A stretch of 64,000 nt of DNA from CAZHON01 sp964534565. Its GTDB lineage: Bacteria; Patescibacteriota; Gracilibacteria; Peribacterales; Peribacteraceae. The stretch is taken from assembly GCA_964534565.1 (NCBI GenBank), contig CAZHON010000001.1, positions 1-64,000 of the forward strand, written 5' to 3'. How positions within the stretch are numbered: position 1 is the first letter of the stretch; the number at the start of each line of letters is the position of its first letter. Below the pieces are notes generated by a model. The model had not been told where the DNA came from and did no database searches. It saw only the letters and a list, made by a program, of their open reading frames with translations. Below are positions 1-9,201 of the stretch, piece by piece. A program made the position numbers and the translations under genes.

Positions 1-470
1 TCTACACACCGAACACGGCAACATGTGACGACAACGATGAATGTACATCGGGCGATCACTGTGCCGCAGGTGCTTGTACCTACACAACGGCTGTGACATG
101 TAACGATAACAACGCTTGTACAGATGACGTCTGTAATCCTCTCACTGGCTGTGAATACACAAACAACACCTCTTCTTGTAACGATGGAAATGCATGCACC
201 ACGGGTGATGTCTGTTCCGGCGGAACATGTACGGGCCCAACGCCAGTGACGTGTGACGACGTCAATGAATGTACGGATGACAGCTGTAACCCATCCACTG
301 GCTGTGTCTACACGCCGAACACGGCAACATGTGACGACAACGATGAATGTACATCGGGCGACCACTGTGCAGCCGGTGCTTGTACGTACACAACGGCTGT
401 CACATGTAACGACAATAACGCTTGTACAGATGACACCTGCGATCCTCTGTCGGGCTGCGTCTATACACCG
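1..470 (+). repeat. 306-bp tandem duplication inside the Cys-rich gene
   Basis: Bases 1-165 recur almost identically at 307-470, with mostly third-position differences (for example gcgatcactgtgccgcagg against gcgaccactgtgcagccgg). The period of 306 bp equals 102 codons. It duplicates a whole Cys-rich module within the open reading frame. Confidence 0.85.
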
Positions 471-3386
471 TCAGCCGATGGCACCAGCTGTGCGTCAGAC
501 AGCATCAGCTGTACGACGGACGAGTGTGTCAGCGGTACGTGTGAGCACGTTCCAGAAGACTCCGCTTGCAACGATAGCAACGAATGTACGGACGATACCT
601 GTAACCCAACCACAGGCTGCGTCTACACGCCTGTCGCAGACGGTAGCGTGTGTGGTAACGATCCAAGTGGTCTCTGTGACCTGCAAGACGAATGTATCGC
701 AGGTACATGTCAGGACACGGTTCTTCCTGCAGACACAGTCTGTCGGGACGCTGACGGCAATGAATGTGACATCTCCGAATGGTGTGATGGCTCTTCCCAC
801 AGCTGTCCTGTCGACGAATATCAACCGGCCGGTACGACATGTGACGACTCGAATGCAGCAACCTATCCAGACACATGTAACGCATCTGCACAGTGTATCG
901 GCCGCTCTCCTAGCTGCGGTGACACCATTCTCGATTCCGGTGAGCAGTGTGACGATGGCAACAACACGAACGGAGACGGATGCGATGCGGATTGTTACGA
1001 TGAAATCTGCGGAAACGAAATCACACAATACGGTGAAGACTGTGATGATGGAAACATCGATAACAACGATGATTGCAAGAATGACTGTCAGGCTAATGAG
1101 TGCGGAGACGGCGTGAAGAATGAAGGCGTCGAAGACTGTGACGATGGAAACGTCACACCACAGGACGGTTGCAGTAGCGAGTGTGTGTACGAATGTCCGG
1201 GCGCAATCATCCCTGCAACGGATGCCGACCTTGGTAGCTCTCTCTGTACACCTCCGACAACGGATACTCCTTCTTCTTCAGAGATCACAACACTTACGAA
1301 CTGTCTTGAAGACGAGTGTAACAATACGAACGACGGAGGATGTGCCGTTCCTTGTGGCTACGAGCTCACAGGCAACTATATTCTCGCCAAAGACGGTGAA
1401 GTGAATTCCTGCTCCGCACATGGACAGTGGGTCTGCGGAAGTCTGTGTGGAAACGGAACCGTCAATGATGACGAAGGTTGTGACGACGGAAACGCAGTCG
1501 ACGGCGACGGTTGTTCCGCGGGCTGTGACGTCGAAGCATGTGAAGAAGGCACGCTCTCCTGCCAGCAGAGTAAGTCCGTTCTCGAAGCGATCTACAGCGT
1601 GGTCAATGGTGGAACGAATGCCACAACTCTCAACCAGGACGCTTCTACGGCTTACTGTAACGGAACGGACATTCTCCTCTCCGGTCAGGGAACGGGCCCA
1701 TCCTGTGCCGACGAAAGCAATCCTGCTTGCGGGACCGGCATGAACTACGAGGTGAACGGTTACTCTGTCAGTTCCTCACACCCCGGTTGGATCTCTCACT
1801 TCCTCACAGATGACAACGATACGAGCGATACCGTTCGTCAGCAGGTCATGTGTGTTCCGAACAAGGCGGTTGTGACGAAGTACTTCAATACGTACGTTCG
1901 TACCTCCGGTGACATCAGTGACTACGACACGCTCAACCAGAATAAGAACACGGCTTACTGTGATGCAGGCGACCTCGCAATCTCCGGTGGCGGTACGAAC
2001 GTGTACTGTGACCGCGAAGCCGGCGACTGTCCGAAGTCGATGCTTGAATTCAATGGTCGTGTCATCGGCGGCGACGGTCGAGAAGGATGGATGACGAACT
2101 TCTCCCTGCCAGGTGATGCTACCTACGACACAATTCAAACGACGGTAGTCTGTCTCCATAAGACAGGATTGTTCGATGCCAACTTGAAGGTCTACCACGT
2201 GATCAACCAGGCAAGTCCATCGAATGTGTACGACCTCAACCAAGATCGCTCCACTGCACTCTGTAATGCAGGTGACTACGCGATTGCAGGAAGCGGTAAC
2301 CCTGCCTACTGCGACACGGAAGGCAACCCTGCCTGTGGCAAGGTTCAGCGTCTCCAGTCCAACACACGCGTGACCGTTGGATTGCAGCAAGGCTGGCAGA
2401 CGGTCTACAACCTCGGTGATACCAACGCTGCGTCCGATACACAGCGCACCGAAGTCACGTGTATGGGTCTTGTGAGCGCCTGCACCAGCAGCTGTGCCAC
2501 GTGTGGTAACGGTATCGCTGAAGGCAGCGAAGCCTGCGATGACGGAAACGACAACAACCTCGATGCCTGCCAGAACGATTGTAGGGTGCAGAACTCGCCA
2601 GTCGCTGTCTGTGGAGATGGTCTTATCCGAGGCTCTGAAAAATGTGATGACGCCAACACCTCGAGCGACGATGGTTGCTCCTCTGTCTGCGAAGTCGAAG
2701 ACGGTTGGACATGCACCGGTGAACCAAGCAAGTGTCTCCGCAATGAATCCGGCGGCGGCGGAGGTGGCACATCGCACCCTGGTCCAACACGCGTCGTCGG
2801 TGTGATCAATGGCGGAGGCGGAGGCGGTGGTAGCGGAGGCGGTGAAAAGACCTGTGCTGCGGTCGTGGTCGAAGCTGGCCAGACCAAGATTCGCCCGGTC
2901 GCTTGCAGCAAGTTTGCAACCGAACTTGTGTACTCTAAAAATGATCTCTTCCTTAAGCCAGAAGACTTCACTGATGGGGACCTTGGAGACATTACTGAAA
3001 TGAGCGCCTCACAGCTTGTGATCTCAATCAAGAAATTCAAGCGCGCATTCATTCCAGGAACAGGAATCCAGGGATTGCCTTCCACGACACCTGATCCGGA
3101 AATCCTGGTCGAGGCACGCAAGGGTCGTACCCAGAAGGATCTGTGGATCCAGTTGGCCTTCGCTCTCGACATCGAGCCAGAATCCGAATCGACGGTCGAA
3201 TACACCGATGTGCCACCGAACGCTCCATACCTCCCATACCTTAACGCGCTCGTGTCGCACGGAATCATCCGAAGTGACCTGACAGACGAAGGTGTAGAAG
3301 TTGGAGAATTCCGTCCGGACGACAATGTGACAAACGTCAGTATGTATCTCCTCGTGATGAGGTTGCACGAACTCGGGTACTTCTAA
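3..3386 (+). CDS. Giant cysteine-rich DUF4215-repeat surface protein (5' end outside window)
   Basis: The frame is open from the first bases, so the gene starts upstream of the window. The visible ~1127 residues begin with Asp/Asn/Cys-rich modules of the C-x-D-x-N-x-C-T-D-D-x-C type. These are followed by DUF4215/Myxococcus-type repeats of the form CGDG...CDDGN...GDGC at about nt 915-1190, 1449-1530, 2500-2585 and 2610-2715. Between them (nt ~1570-2460) lie three tandem ~100-aa modules sharing DLNQ/TLNQ, STAYC, G-SG and GW motifs. Two glycine runs (nt ~2750-2850) lead to a Cys-poor C-terminal region ending like an SLH (S-layer homology) module (VPPNAPYLPYLNAL...FRPDDNVT). The many cysteines suggest a disulfide-stabilised extracellular protein. 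Role unknown; adhesion or S-layer attachment is inference. A terminator follows at 3416. Confidence 0.85.
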   Translation, partial: YTPNTATCDDNDECTSGDHCAAGACTYTTAVTCNDNNACTDDVCNPLTGCEYTNNTSSCNDGNACTTGDVCSGGTCTGPTPVTCDDVNECTDDSCNPSTGCVYTPNTATCDDNDECTSGDHCAAGACTYTTAVTCNDNNACTDDTCDPLSGCVYTPSADGTSCASDSISCTTDECVSGTCEHVPEDSACNDSNECTDDTCNPTTGCVYTPVADGSVCGNDPSGLCDLQDECIAGTCQDTVLPADTVCRDADGNECDISEWCDGSSHSCPVDEYQPAGTTCDDSNAATYPDTCNASAQCIGRSPSCGDTILDSGEQCDDGNNTNGDGCDADCYDEICGNEITQYGEDCDDGNIDNNDDCKNDCQANECGDGVKNEGVEDCDDGNVTPQDGCSSECVYECPGAIIPATDADLGSSLCTPPTTDTPSSSEITTLTNCLEDECNNTNDGGCAVPCGYELTGNYILAKDGEVNSCSAHGQWVCGSLCGNGTVNDDEGCDDGNAVDGDGCSAGCDVEACEEGTLSCQQSKSVLEAIYSVVNGGTNATTLNQDASTAYCNGTDILLSGQGTGPSCADESNPACGTGMNYEVNGYSVSSSHPGWISHFLTDDNDTSDTVRQQVMCVPNKAVVTKYFNTYVRTSGDISDYDTLNQNKNTAYCDAGDLAISGGGTNVYCDREAGDCPKSMLEFNGRVIGGDGREGWMTNFSLPGDATYDTIQTTVVCLHKTGLFDANLKVYHVINQASPSNVYDLNQDRSTALCNAGDYAIAGSGNPAYCDTEGNPACGKVQRLQSNTRVTVGLQQGWQTVYNLGDTNAASDTQRTEVTCMGLVSACTSSCATCGNGIAEGSEACDDGNDNNLDACQNDCRVQNSPVAVCGDGLIRGSEKCDDANTSSDDGCSSVCEVEDGWTCTGEPSKCLRNESGGGGGGTSHPGPTRVVGVINGGGGGGGSGGGEKTCAAVVVEAGQTKIRPVACSKFATELVYSKNDLFLKPEDFTDGDLGDITEMSASQLVISIKKFKRAFIPGTGIQGLPSTTPDPEILVEARKGRTQKDLWIQLAFALDIEPESESTVEYTDVPPNAPYLPYLNALVSHGIIRSDLTDEGVEVGEFRPDDNVTNVSMYLLVMRLHELGYF

Positions 3387-3413
3387 ACCCTTCTCCGCAT
3401 CGGCTTTCAACAA

Positions 3414-4103
3414 TTACCACCGTGCCAACACGGTGGTTTTTGTATCTAAGAGCGGTTGGAGTGGCCAGCGTTTCGGGTCAGTATCTGCGGCAATCATCTT
3501 TTCCCAGGTCTTCTTCTTTTCCTCTCCGGTGAGCAGTAAAAGTCGCTTCTGTGCCGTCTGCAACAACGGCAATGCAATGCTGATGCGGTCACGAACCGCG
3601 AAGCGATCAGTGGTGGTGTGTACGACTCCCACACGCATCAATCCTTCGTCGGTGACAGGAGGAAAGAGGGATGTCGTGTGACCGTCGTCACCCATCCCAA
3701 GGATGACAATATCGAACACACCCCCCTGCAGCAGGTGTGTCAGTTGTGATTCGTAGTCGTCCGTACATTCATGCATGGGCAACGTCGTGTCTGGGAAGAG
3801 GAACACGGCAGATGTTCTCCCCTTTGCGAAGAGTGTCTCACGCACCAGTCGTTGATTGCTGTCTTTGTCGTCCGCAGAAACGTAGCGTTCGTCAGCCAAG
3901 CAGAACGAAACCTTCGACCAATCGATGTCCTGTTCTCCGAGCAGGGTATAGATCTGTTTTGGCGTCGAGCCCCCTGCGAGTGCGACGATGCAGTGTCCGC
4001 GCTCCACAATTGCATCGTTCATCCACGCGCGCATTGTTTCCATGCCGCGCACGTCGAACTCATTCTGCGTTGCAACCTCGATGAGGGAATAATTCGTCGT
4101 CAT
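3414..4103 (-). CDS. pgl: 6-phosphogluconolactonase
   Basis: Predicted to hydrolyse 6-phosphogluconolactone to 6-phosphogluconate in the oxidative pentose phosphate pathway, in the cytosol. The 229-aa product has the family landmarks: VALAGGSTPK near the N-terminus, the ADERYV motif mid-protein and GMGDDGHTTSLFP, which form the sugar-phosphate site of the NagB/DevB fold. Length is normal for bacterial DevB/Pgl. Its ATG overlaps the zwf stop by 4 nt (ATGA), so the two are translationally coupled in the order zwf-pgl. No gnd gene is visible in the window. Confidence 0.93.
   Translation of the reverse strand: MTTNYSLIEVATQNEFDVRGMETMRAWMNDAIVERGHCIVALAGGSTPKQIYTLLGEQDIDWSKVSFCLADERYVSADDKDSNQRLVRETLFAKGRTSAVFLFPDTTLPMHECTDDYESQLTHLLQGGVFDIVILGMGDDGHTTSLFPPVTDEGLMRVGVVHTTTDRFAVRDRISIALPLLQTAQKRLLLLTGEEKKKTWEKMIAADTDPKRWPLQPLLDTKTTVLARW
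3416..3441 (+). terminator. Intrinsic terminator after the Cys-rich gene
   Basis: Stem ACCACCGTG / CACGGTGGT with a CCAA loop, followed by TTTT. The hairpin overlaps the last codons of the convergent pgl gene. Confidence 0.8.
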
Positions 4104-5515
4104 GAGAGCCAGCGGAAACCGTCTTGAGCGATCCAGGCGTCGGCCTCTTTCGGTCCACGTGTGCCCGCTGCGTAGAGAGCGAGTGGAGTTGTTTTGTTGT
4201 TGAGATAGGTCTGCACCGGATCAATAAGTCTCCACGCAATACGCACTTCGTCGAACGTCAGGAACCATTGTTGCTGGCCATGAATCACCTCAAGTAGCAA
4301 CTGACTGTGCTCCGGTAAACAGTCGCCCATACAGACGAGTGGATCGGTCATCACGAGCGGACGATAGGCCGGTTCGCTGCCTCCGACTTTCGTTTGCAGG
4401 TGTAGTCGCATGCCGGCCTCTCCCTGCAGAATAATATCGAGGCGGTTTGCAGTGCTTCCCTCTCCAACAGGGTAGGGAGATTGAAATTCAATACTGATGC
4501 GCGTCTCTTTTCGGTCGAGTCGTTTACCGGAGAGAAGGTAGAACGGAATTCCTTCCCAACGCGATGCGCGACTTTGCAGCTTGAGTGTTGCAAATGTGTT
4601 CGTACGCGACTCCTTCGTAATTCCCTCCTCCTCCGTGTAGCCGATGTACTGTCCCTGCGTTACAAGATCTCCGATCGACGCTGCAGGCGGTAAATAGAGC
4701 TGTTCCAATGCGTTCTTTCGGTACGCACGGAAGGACTCATCGGGTGCAGGCACACGCATCGTGAGCAGTGTGCACATGTCGAGCAGGTGACTTTGGAACA
4801 TATCGCGCAGTGTTCCTGTTTCTTCAAAATACCCTGCACGTCCTTCCAGTCCTCCACTCTCCGCCGCGACAATTTCCACATGGCGGATCAATGTGTTTTT
4901 GAACATGCGTTCGAGCACGGGGTTCGCGACACGCAGGTAGTACACATTGCGCACCGCCTCTTTTCCGAGGTAGTGATCGAGCAGATAAATTTCTTCTTCC
5001 GAAAAAGACTGCTGCAACGTCTCGCGGATTTTTTCGAAACTTGCGAGATCGTGCCCCAACGGCTTTTCGACAATGCAACGGAACTGCTGTTTGTCCGTGT
5101 GGATTCCGCTTGGCGTCAGAAGGCCAAAAATGCTCGTAAACACGGTTGGTGGTACCGACAGGTACACAAGACGCGTCGTGTCCTTCCAGCCCTTCTCAAG
5201 GCCATCCAAGCGCTTTGCGAGCGCATCGAAGTCACTCTTCTGATCGTACTGACCCGCTTGATAGAAGCAGTGAGTGAGAAATTCTTTGAGCACAGGTTCT
5301 GTCACTGCAGGCATGTTGTCGCGAATCGATTCCTCCACAAGCGTGCGGAAACTTTCGTCGTTCATGTCCGATCGCGCGTACCCCACGATTGCAAATTCTT
5401 TCGGCAAGCGTTTCTTGAGCGCGAGCACATACAGTGCCGGATAAATTTTCAGCTTCGCCAAATGCCCCGATGCTCCAAAGAGCACAAGACTGAAGGGGTG
5501 TGGGGCGGAAAGCAT
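4100..5515 (-). CDS. zwf: Glucose-6-phosphate 1-dehydrogenase
   Basis: Oxidises glucose-6-phosphate with NAD(P)+ to 6-phosphogluconolactone. The 471-aa product starts with the nucleotide-binding VLFGASGHLAKLK segment (family GASGDLA; D is replaced by H). It carries the substrate/catalytic motif DHYLGKE, RCIVEKPLGHD, and the downstream R-x-G-YFEETGTLRDMFQ segment. A -10-like TACACT lies 6 nt before the ATG. First gene of the zwf-pgl pair. Confidence 0.93.
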   Translation of the reverse strand: MLSAPHPFSLVLFGASGHLAKLKIYPALYVLALKKRLPKEFAIVGYARSDMNDESFRTLVEESIRDNMPAVTEPVLKEFLTHCFYQAGQYDQKSDFDALAKRLDGLEKGWKDTTRLVYLSVPPTVFTSIFGLLTPSGIHTDKQQFRCIVEKPLGHDLASFEKIRETLQQSFSEEEIYLLDHYLGKEAVRNVYYLRVANPVLERMFKNTLIRHVEIVAAESGGLEGRAGYFEETGTLRDMFQSHLLDMCTLLTMRVPAPDESFRAYRKNALEQLYLPPAASIGDLVTQGQYIGYTEEEGITKESRTNTFATLKLQSRASRWEGIPFYLLSGKRLDRKETRISIEFQSPYPVGEGSTANRLDIILQGEAGMRLHLQTKVGGSEPAYRPLVMTDPLVCMGDCLPEHSQLLLEVIHGQQQWFLTFDEVRIAWRLIDPVQTYLNNKTTPLALYAAGTRGPKEADAWIAQDGFRWLS

Positions 5516-5596
5516 GGATGCAGTGTACGGTTCTCTGTTATGCGGGAAAAGGAGAATCGATGAGGTCTTGACACTATGGAGTAGGATTAGCGGTTG

Positions 5597-6013
5597 ATGA
5601 ACAATCCAACCCCGCAGTTAGAAGAAACACCCTCCTCATTCGCCCCTCCTCCCGTTCGGTTCGAACCAGTGGAAGCGAATCGTCGTGCTCAACAGATAGC
5701 AAAAGGAAAAGCGTTCGACGAAAGAGGTGTTGCGCAACCGTTCGCGCAGGAAGTTGCTGATGTAATGGAATGGCACTGTCGCAGTCTTCCAGGTCGTACA
5801 CCTGAAAACATGCTTTGTCTCGAAGTTGAAATGGCCGCTCGTGCACTGAGAGAAGATGCAAAGGCCGGAGTGGTGCAGAATATTGCAGCAGTGAATAATC
5901 GGATGCATTGCAGCGCGTGTGAGTTATGCGCATTGGTTTCTCAAGGAACCTTGGATCAACGCAGGAGTCAGCCGTTCAATCGACAAACGGAAATGGCAGG
6001 ACACGGAGGGTAG
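5597..6013 (+). CDS. Hypothetical protein
   Basis: 138 aa starting MNNPTPQLEE, not recognised. It has a Pro-rich N-terminus followed by a helical, charged region and a Cys pair near the C-terminus (CSACELCAL). The ATG at 5597 is preferred over the TTG at 5594 because TAGGAT sits 9 nt before it, matching the leaderless pattern of this genome. The same reading frame continues after the stop; see the next entry. Confidence 0.5.
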   Translation: MNNPTPQLEETPSSFAPPPVRFEPVEANRRAQQIAKGKAFDERGVAQPFAQEVADVMEWHCRSLPGRTPENMLCLEVEMAARALREDAKAGVVQNIAAVNNRMHCSACELCALVSQGTLDQRRSQPFNRQTEMAGHGG

Positions 6014-6052
6014 TCTTCTTGCTTCTTTGAGATTGAAGACGATGGTCAATAA

Positions 6053-6490
6053 TTGCCTATCAACTCCCCCGATCTCCTTTCGTCCGTACCGAGTACGTTC
6101 GACCCTCTCACGGCCGAGTGGCGGGATGTTGTTCCACTGCTGCTCGCGTTTTCGCAGAGAGGAAACAGGGAGGCGCTCATGATGGTGTTGGAGATAGAAG
6201 AGCCCAGCTGTCTGGCTCGCTCGCCCGAAGACGACGCTCGAAAGTTGGTTGCCGGTCTTTTGGAGCAGTTCGTTCGCATCAATCCTCAACCAACCTACTG
6301 CCAGCGATTGTCGCCGGGAGAAGTGACGACATTGTTGGACGACATTCGCCCACTCGACGCTGTGACCACAAAGCCACAAATTCCTGTTTCAGAGCCTATT
6401 ATGGCACCGCAGGACATTTTCGTGTTCGATCCTCCCTCGCAAACAGACCCACCCACTACGCCGCAACCGGGAGTTTCTTACGCAGCTTGA
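6053..6490 (+). CDS. Hypothetical protein, possibly a continuation of the preceding ORF
   Basis: 145 aa from a TTG start; not recognised. It lies in the same frame as the ORF at 5597-6013, separated only by TAG (6011) and TAA (6050) with 12 sense codons between them. An ATG at 6179 preceded by GGGAGG is an alternative start giving 103 aa. The central part looks like a real helical domain and the C-terminus is Pro-rich. It could be a separate gene or the 3' half of a gene broken by two stops. Confidence 0.4.
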   Translation: MPINSPDLLSSVPSTFDPLTAEWRDVVPLLLAFSQRGNREALMMVLEIEEPSCLARSPEDDARKLVAGLLEQFVRINPQPTYCQRLSPGEVTTLLDDIRPLDAVTTKPQIPVSEPIMAPQDIFVFDPPSQTDPPTTPQPGVSYAA

Positions 6491-6628
6491 GTAAGAGTTG
6501 AGAGCATTGAGCGTTTCATGGTTACGCTCCTTCATCTAGCCTTCATTCAAATTTGTTACTATTTTTGACGAAAAGTGTAACACATGACGAATTATCACGT
6601 TGTAAAGAGTGTACAACATCTTCATTCC

Positions 6629-6784
6629 ATGTCTCACGACACCCGAAACGCCGGCTTCTCCCTCCTCCTCGCAATCGCGCTTGTCGCGGGTGTGAGCGCG
6701 AGTGCACGGTTCCTGTACAGCGATGCACAGGCCTCCGCAGCACAGTTGGAAGGCGCACAGGTCGAACAAGTCGCCTGTCAGTAG
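6629..6784 (+). CDS. Small prepilin-like peptide
   Basis: 51 aa (66 aa from the alternative ATG at 6584). The N-terminus reads TRNAGFSLLLAIALVAGV. This resembles a type IV pilin-like class III signal (G then F, followed by a hydrophobic helix), but it lacks the usual Glu at mature position 5. After one predicted membrane helix there is a short Ala/Gln-rich tail ending in a Cys. Pilin relationship is inference. Confidence 0.45.
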   Translation: MSHDTRNAGFSLLLAIALVAGVSASARFLYSDAQASAAQLEGAQVEQVACQ

Positions 6785-6790
6785 CAAACA

Positions 6791-9157
6791 TTACGAGCGC
6801 AAATCTTGTGCGGTTTTGAGCAGTGTCCCCGGGTAATAGTACTGGAGGATTTCTTCGGCGGACTTTCCTTCATTCGCCTGTGCCTCGGCACCGCAGCCGC
6901 TCATCCCAACTCCGTGTCCTCGCAGTTCCATCCCGCTGCACCAAGGGTCCGGTTTGCTGACGAAGATTTCTGCGAAGGGGAACGAGGTTCCAAAGCCCGC
7001 TTCTTCAGGATTGCGCGTGCGACCGTCATCGGAACTGAAGTAGGGAGGTTTGATGACCTGGTTACTCTTCGTCAGGAGCATTCCTGCCGTTGATTGCACC
7101 GCTTTGATCCAGCGGGGGTTTCCGGCTTCTGCTTTCTTGCCTGTGTACTTTTGGAACTCTGCAGGACTGTCGGACCCGTCGTACGGTTTGCCTGCGAATT
7201 TTCTGTGCGCAGGGTCGATGTAGTACGTCGCGTAGGTGCGTGCAGCAATCGCAAAGGCACGCTGTTTTTCATAAGGCTCGGTATCCGGTTCTTCGGTAAT
7301 GCCCAGCATGTAATCTTCGATCGAGACCACGTTGATCAACACGGGCGCACCATCGATGGTCTGGCACGTTACGGTTCCTCGGTATTCCTGCTGCAACGTC
7401 GACAGGTTCGCATTGCCGCAGCTCGTCAGTCCGTTCTCGCGCGATGTCAGACGAATGCGGATGAGCGGAGATTCAGTCGATACGGAAGATGATGAGGAAG
7501 ACGCACGACTGCGTACGGAAGAAGTGGAGGAACTGGAAATATTTTTACGCGGAATAATCGGTGAAGGATTTATTTTGACACTGTCTGTCGTTTGAAATGT
7601 TGGGGGTGTGTTTTTCGGGACGAGCGTTCGGCCTTCAACACTGAGGGAATACACCGCACTACCGGCAGTGAACTGCGCGGCTCCTGTTTTCTGCGGCAGC
7701 TGCACACGCATGCGCAGCAGAACTTGGCCTCCAGGAGGCACGGGGACAGGGAGGGTGATTGCATCGCGCACGCGGGCAAACGCACCGTCACGGTCCATCC
7801 AAATGCCAATGGAGTCATCGGAGCGGGTGACGACACCTACCGATTGCCCTGCCTTGGCACCGTTGGGTCCTGCCTGGTAACGAAGCGAGAAGAGGAGCTG
7901 TTGTTGAGGTCTCCCCTGCAGTAACGCAGAACCCGAGGGAGTAAGCCCCTCACTGAATGCCGATACCTGTGGCAGTTTCTTTGCTCGTTCGTCACGTCGT
8001 TCCGTTGCTCGATCGACTCGTGGTTTTTCGGGAATCGTCGGCTTGATGGGGAAGGTTACGAGCGCGGAAAGATCATCCTGATCGACGTGCCGGCGAACTT
8101 GGTCGAGCACGCCGTACATATAAAAGCCGGGGCATTCGGTGCTGAGCAAATCTCGATGTCCAACGATTGTCGGAAGACTCGCACCATGAAACGTCGTGTG
8201 TCCTCCTGCATCGATGGAATACTTGTCGCTGAGTTGTCTGAGCAGCCACTGCAAACTTTGCACCTGTTCCTGCGTGGGGTTCTCCATGTCAAAACTTCCC
8301 ATCAGAGAAATTCCAATGGTGCCGACGTTGTCGCAATAGGCGTGTCCTGCGACCACATAGTCTCCTCCCGATCGTCCTTCATAAATTTGCCCCTGGTCGT
8401 CGATCACGTAGTTGTAACCAATGTCGCCCCAGCCGCGGTTATTGCTGTGATAGGCATAGAGCGCGCGCATCCGCTCGGCTCCGCTGCGATTGTCCCCGTC
8501 GACCTGCATGGCGGTATGGTGAACGACGAGCAGCTTGATGGATTTGCTGTACTGCCTCGCCCATCGCAATTGTTTCCCATCTTCGTTGCCGACTGTTTTT
8601 GATGTCTTGAATTCTTGAGGGAAGTTTTTCTGATCATCCAAACATTTTTGCTGTCGCGAATTCGATTCGACAAGCGGTGCGGAGGGAGCTGTGGGAGCGT
8701 CGCTGTTATCTTCCACAATTTCTGTGCTCGAAGAGGATTTTCCCGTGAAGAGAAAACTGTCGTCCGCTCCCCATTCATTGCGCGAAAGAATATGCGGCTG
8801 CGAACTTTGGTACCGCGCGGCGACGGAGTAGCGAGTCGGTGCGTCACTGACGCGAATGGGATGCAGCACGATGTTGGGGTTCGTCGTTTCGATTTCGACT
8901 GCTTGTACTGCCTGCGGAAAGAGAAGCAGATCAGACTCGGTCGCACTCGCCACTTGTTCTCCATTCGGTTCGACGGTTTGCCATGCGGTCCATGTGCCGT
9001 CTTTCCGTTGTCCGCGAATGTTGACGGCAAGATCAGGGGAAGGAATTCCAACACTGATCGCATCGATCGGAGCGTCGACGTATCGTTGTGTGATGATGCT
9101 CGTGGAGTCCTGTGAAAACAGGAGTGTTGCCGCTGTGAAAAAATGCGCAAGAGACAT
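6791..9157 (-). CDS. Amidase_2/PGRP-SpoIID fusion cell-wall hydrolase
   Basis: 788-aa secreted protein with an N-terminal hydrophobic segment. The first half holds a PGRP/Amidase_2 domain: a SRNEWGAD lead-in, LLVVHHTA with zinc-binding His, GDIGYNYVID, and GHRDLLSTECPG. The C-terminal ~200 residues are a SpoIID/LytB-type lytic domain (VVSIEDYMLGITEEP, RAFAIAARTYATYY, GHGVGMSGCGAEAQA). A Ser-rich linker separates them. Predicted roles are cutting the N-acetylmuramoyl-L-Ala bond and the glycan strand of peptidoglycan outside the membrane. The fusion of both activities in one chain is notable. Convergent with the small gene at 6629. Confidence 0.88.
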   Translation of the reverse strand: MSLAHFFTAATLLFSQDSTSIITQRYVDAPIDAISVGIPSPDLAVNIRGQRKDGTWTAWQTVEPNGEQVASATESDLLLFPQAVQAVEIETTNPNIVLHPIRVSDAPTRYSVAARYQSSQPHILSRNEWGADDSFLFTGKSSSSTEIVEDNSDAPTAPSAPLVESNSRQQKCLDDQKNFPQEFKTSKTVGNEDGKQLRWARQYSKSIKLLVVHHTAMQVDGDNRSGAERMRALYAYHSNNRGWGDIGYNYVIDDQGQIYEGRSGGDYVVAGHAYCDNVGTIGISLMGSFDMENPTQEQVQSLQWLLRQLSDKYSIDAGGHTTFHGASLPTIVGHRDLLSTECPGFYMYGVLDQVRRHVDQDDLSALVTFPIKPTIPEKPRVDRATERRDERAKKLPQVSAFSEGLTPSGSALLQGRPQQQLLFSLRYQAGPNGAKAGQSVGVVTRSDDSIGIWMDRDGAFARVRDAITLPVPVPPGGQVLLRMRVQLPQKTGAAQFTAGSAVYSLSVEGRTLVPKNTPPTFQTTDSVKINPSPIIPRKNISSSSTSSVRSRASSSSSSVSTESPLIRIRLTSRENGLTSCGNANLSTLQQEYRGTVTCQTIDGAPVLINVVSIEDYMLGITEEPDTEPYEKQRAFAIAARTYATYYIDPAHRKFAGKPYDGSDSPAEFQKYTGKKAEAGNPRWIKAVQSTAGMLLTKSNQVIKPPYFSSDDGRTRNPEEAGFGTSFPFAEIFVSKPDPWCSGMELRGHGVGMSGCGAEAQANEGKSAEEILQYYYPGTLLKTAQDLRS

Positions 9158-9201
9158 GGGGACAGAGTGTAGCGTTCTTGGCTCTGCGTAAGCAGTTGCG
9201 C

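Noticed and set aside
1776..2777. 333-aa minus-strand ORF in the Cys-rich gene
   Set aside because: Shadow of the repetitive Cys-rich coding sequence on the plus strand.
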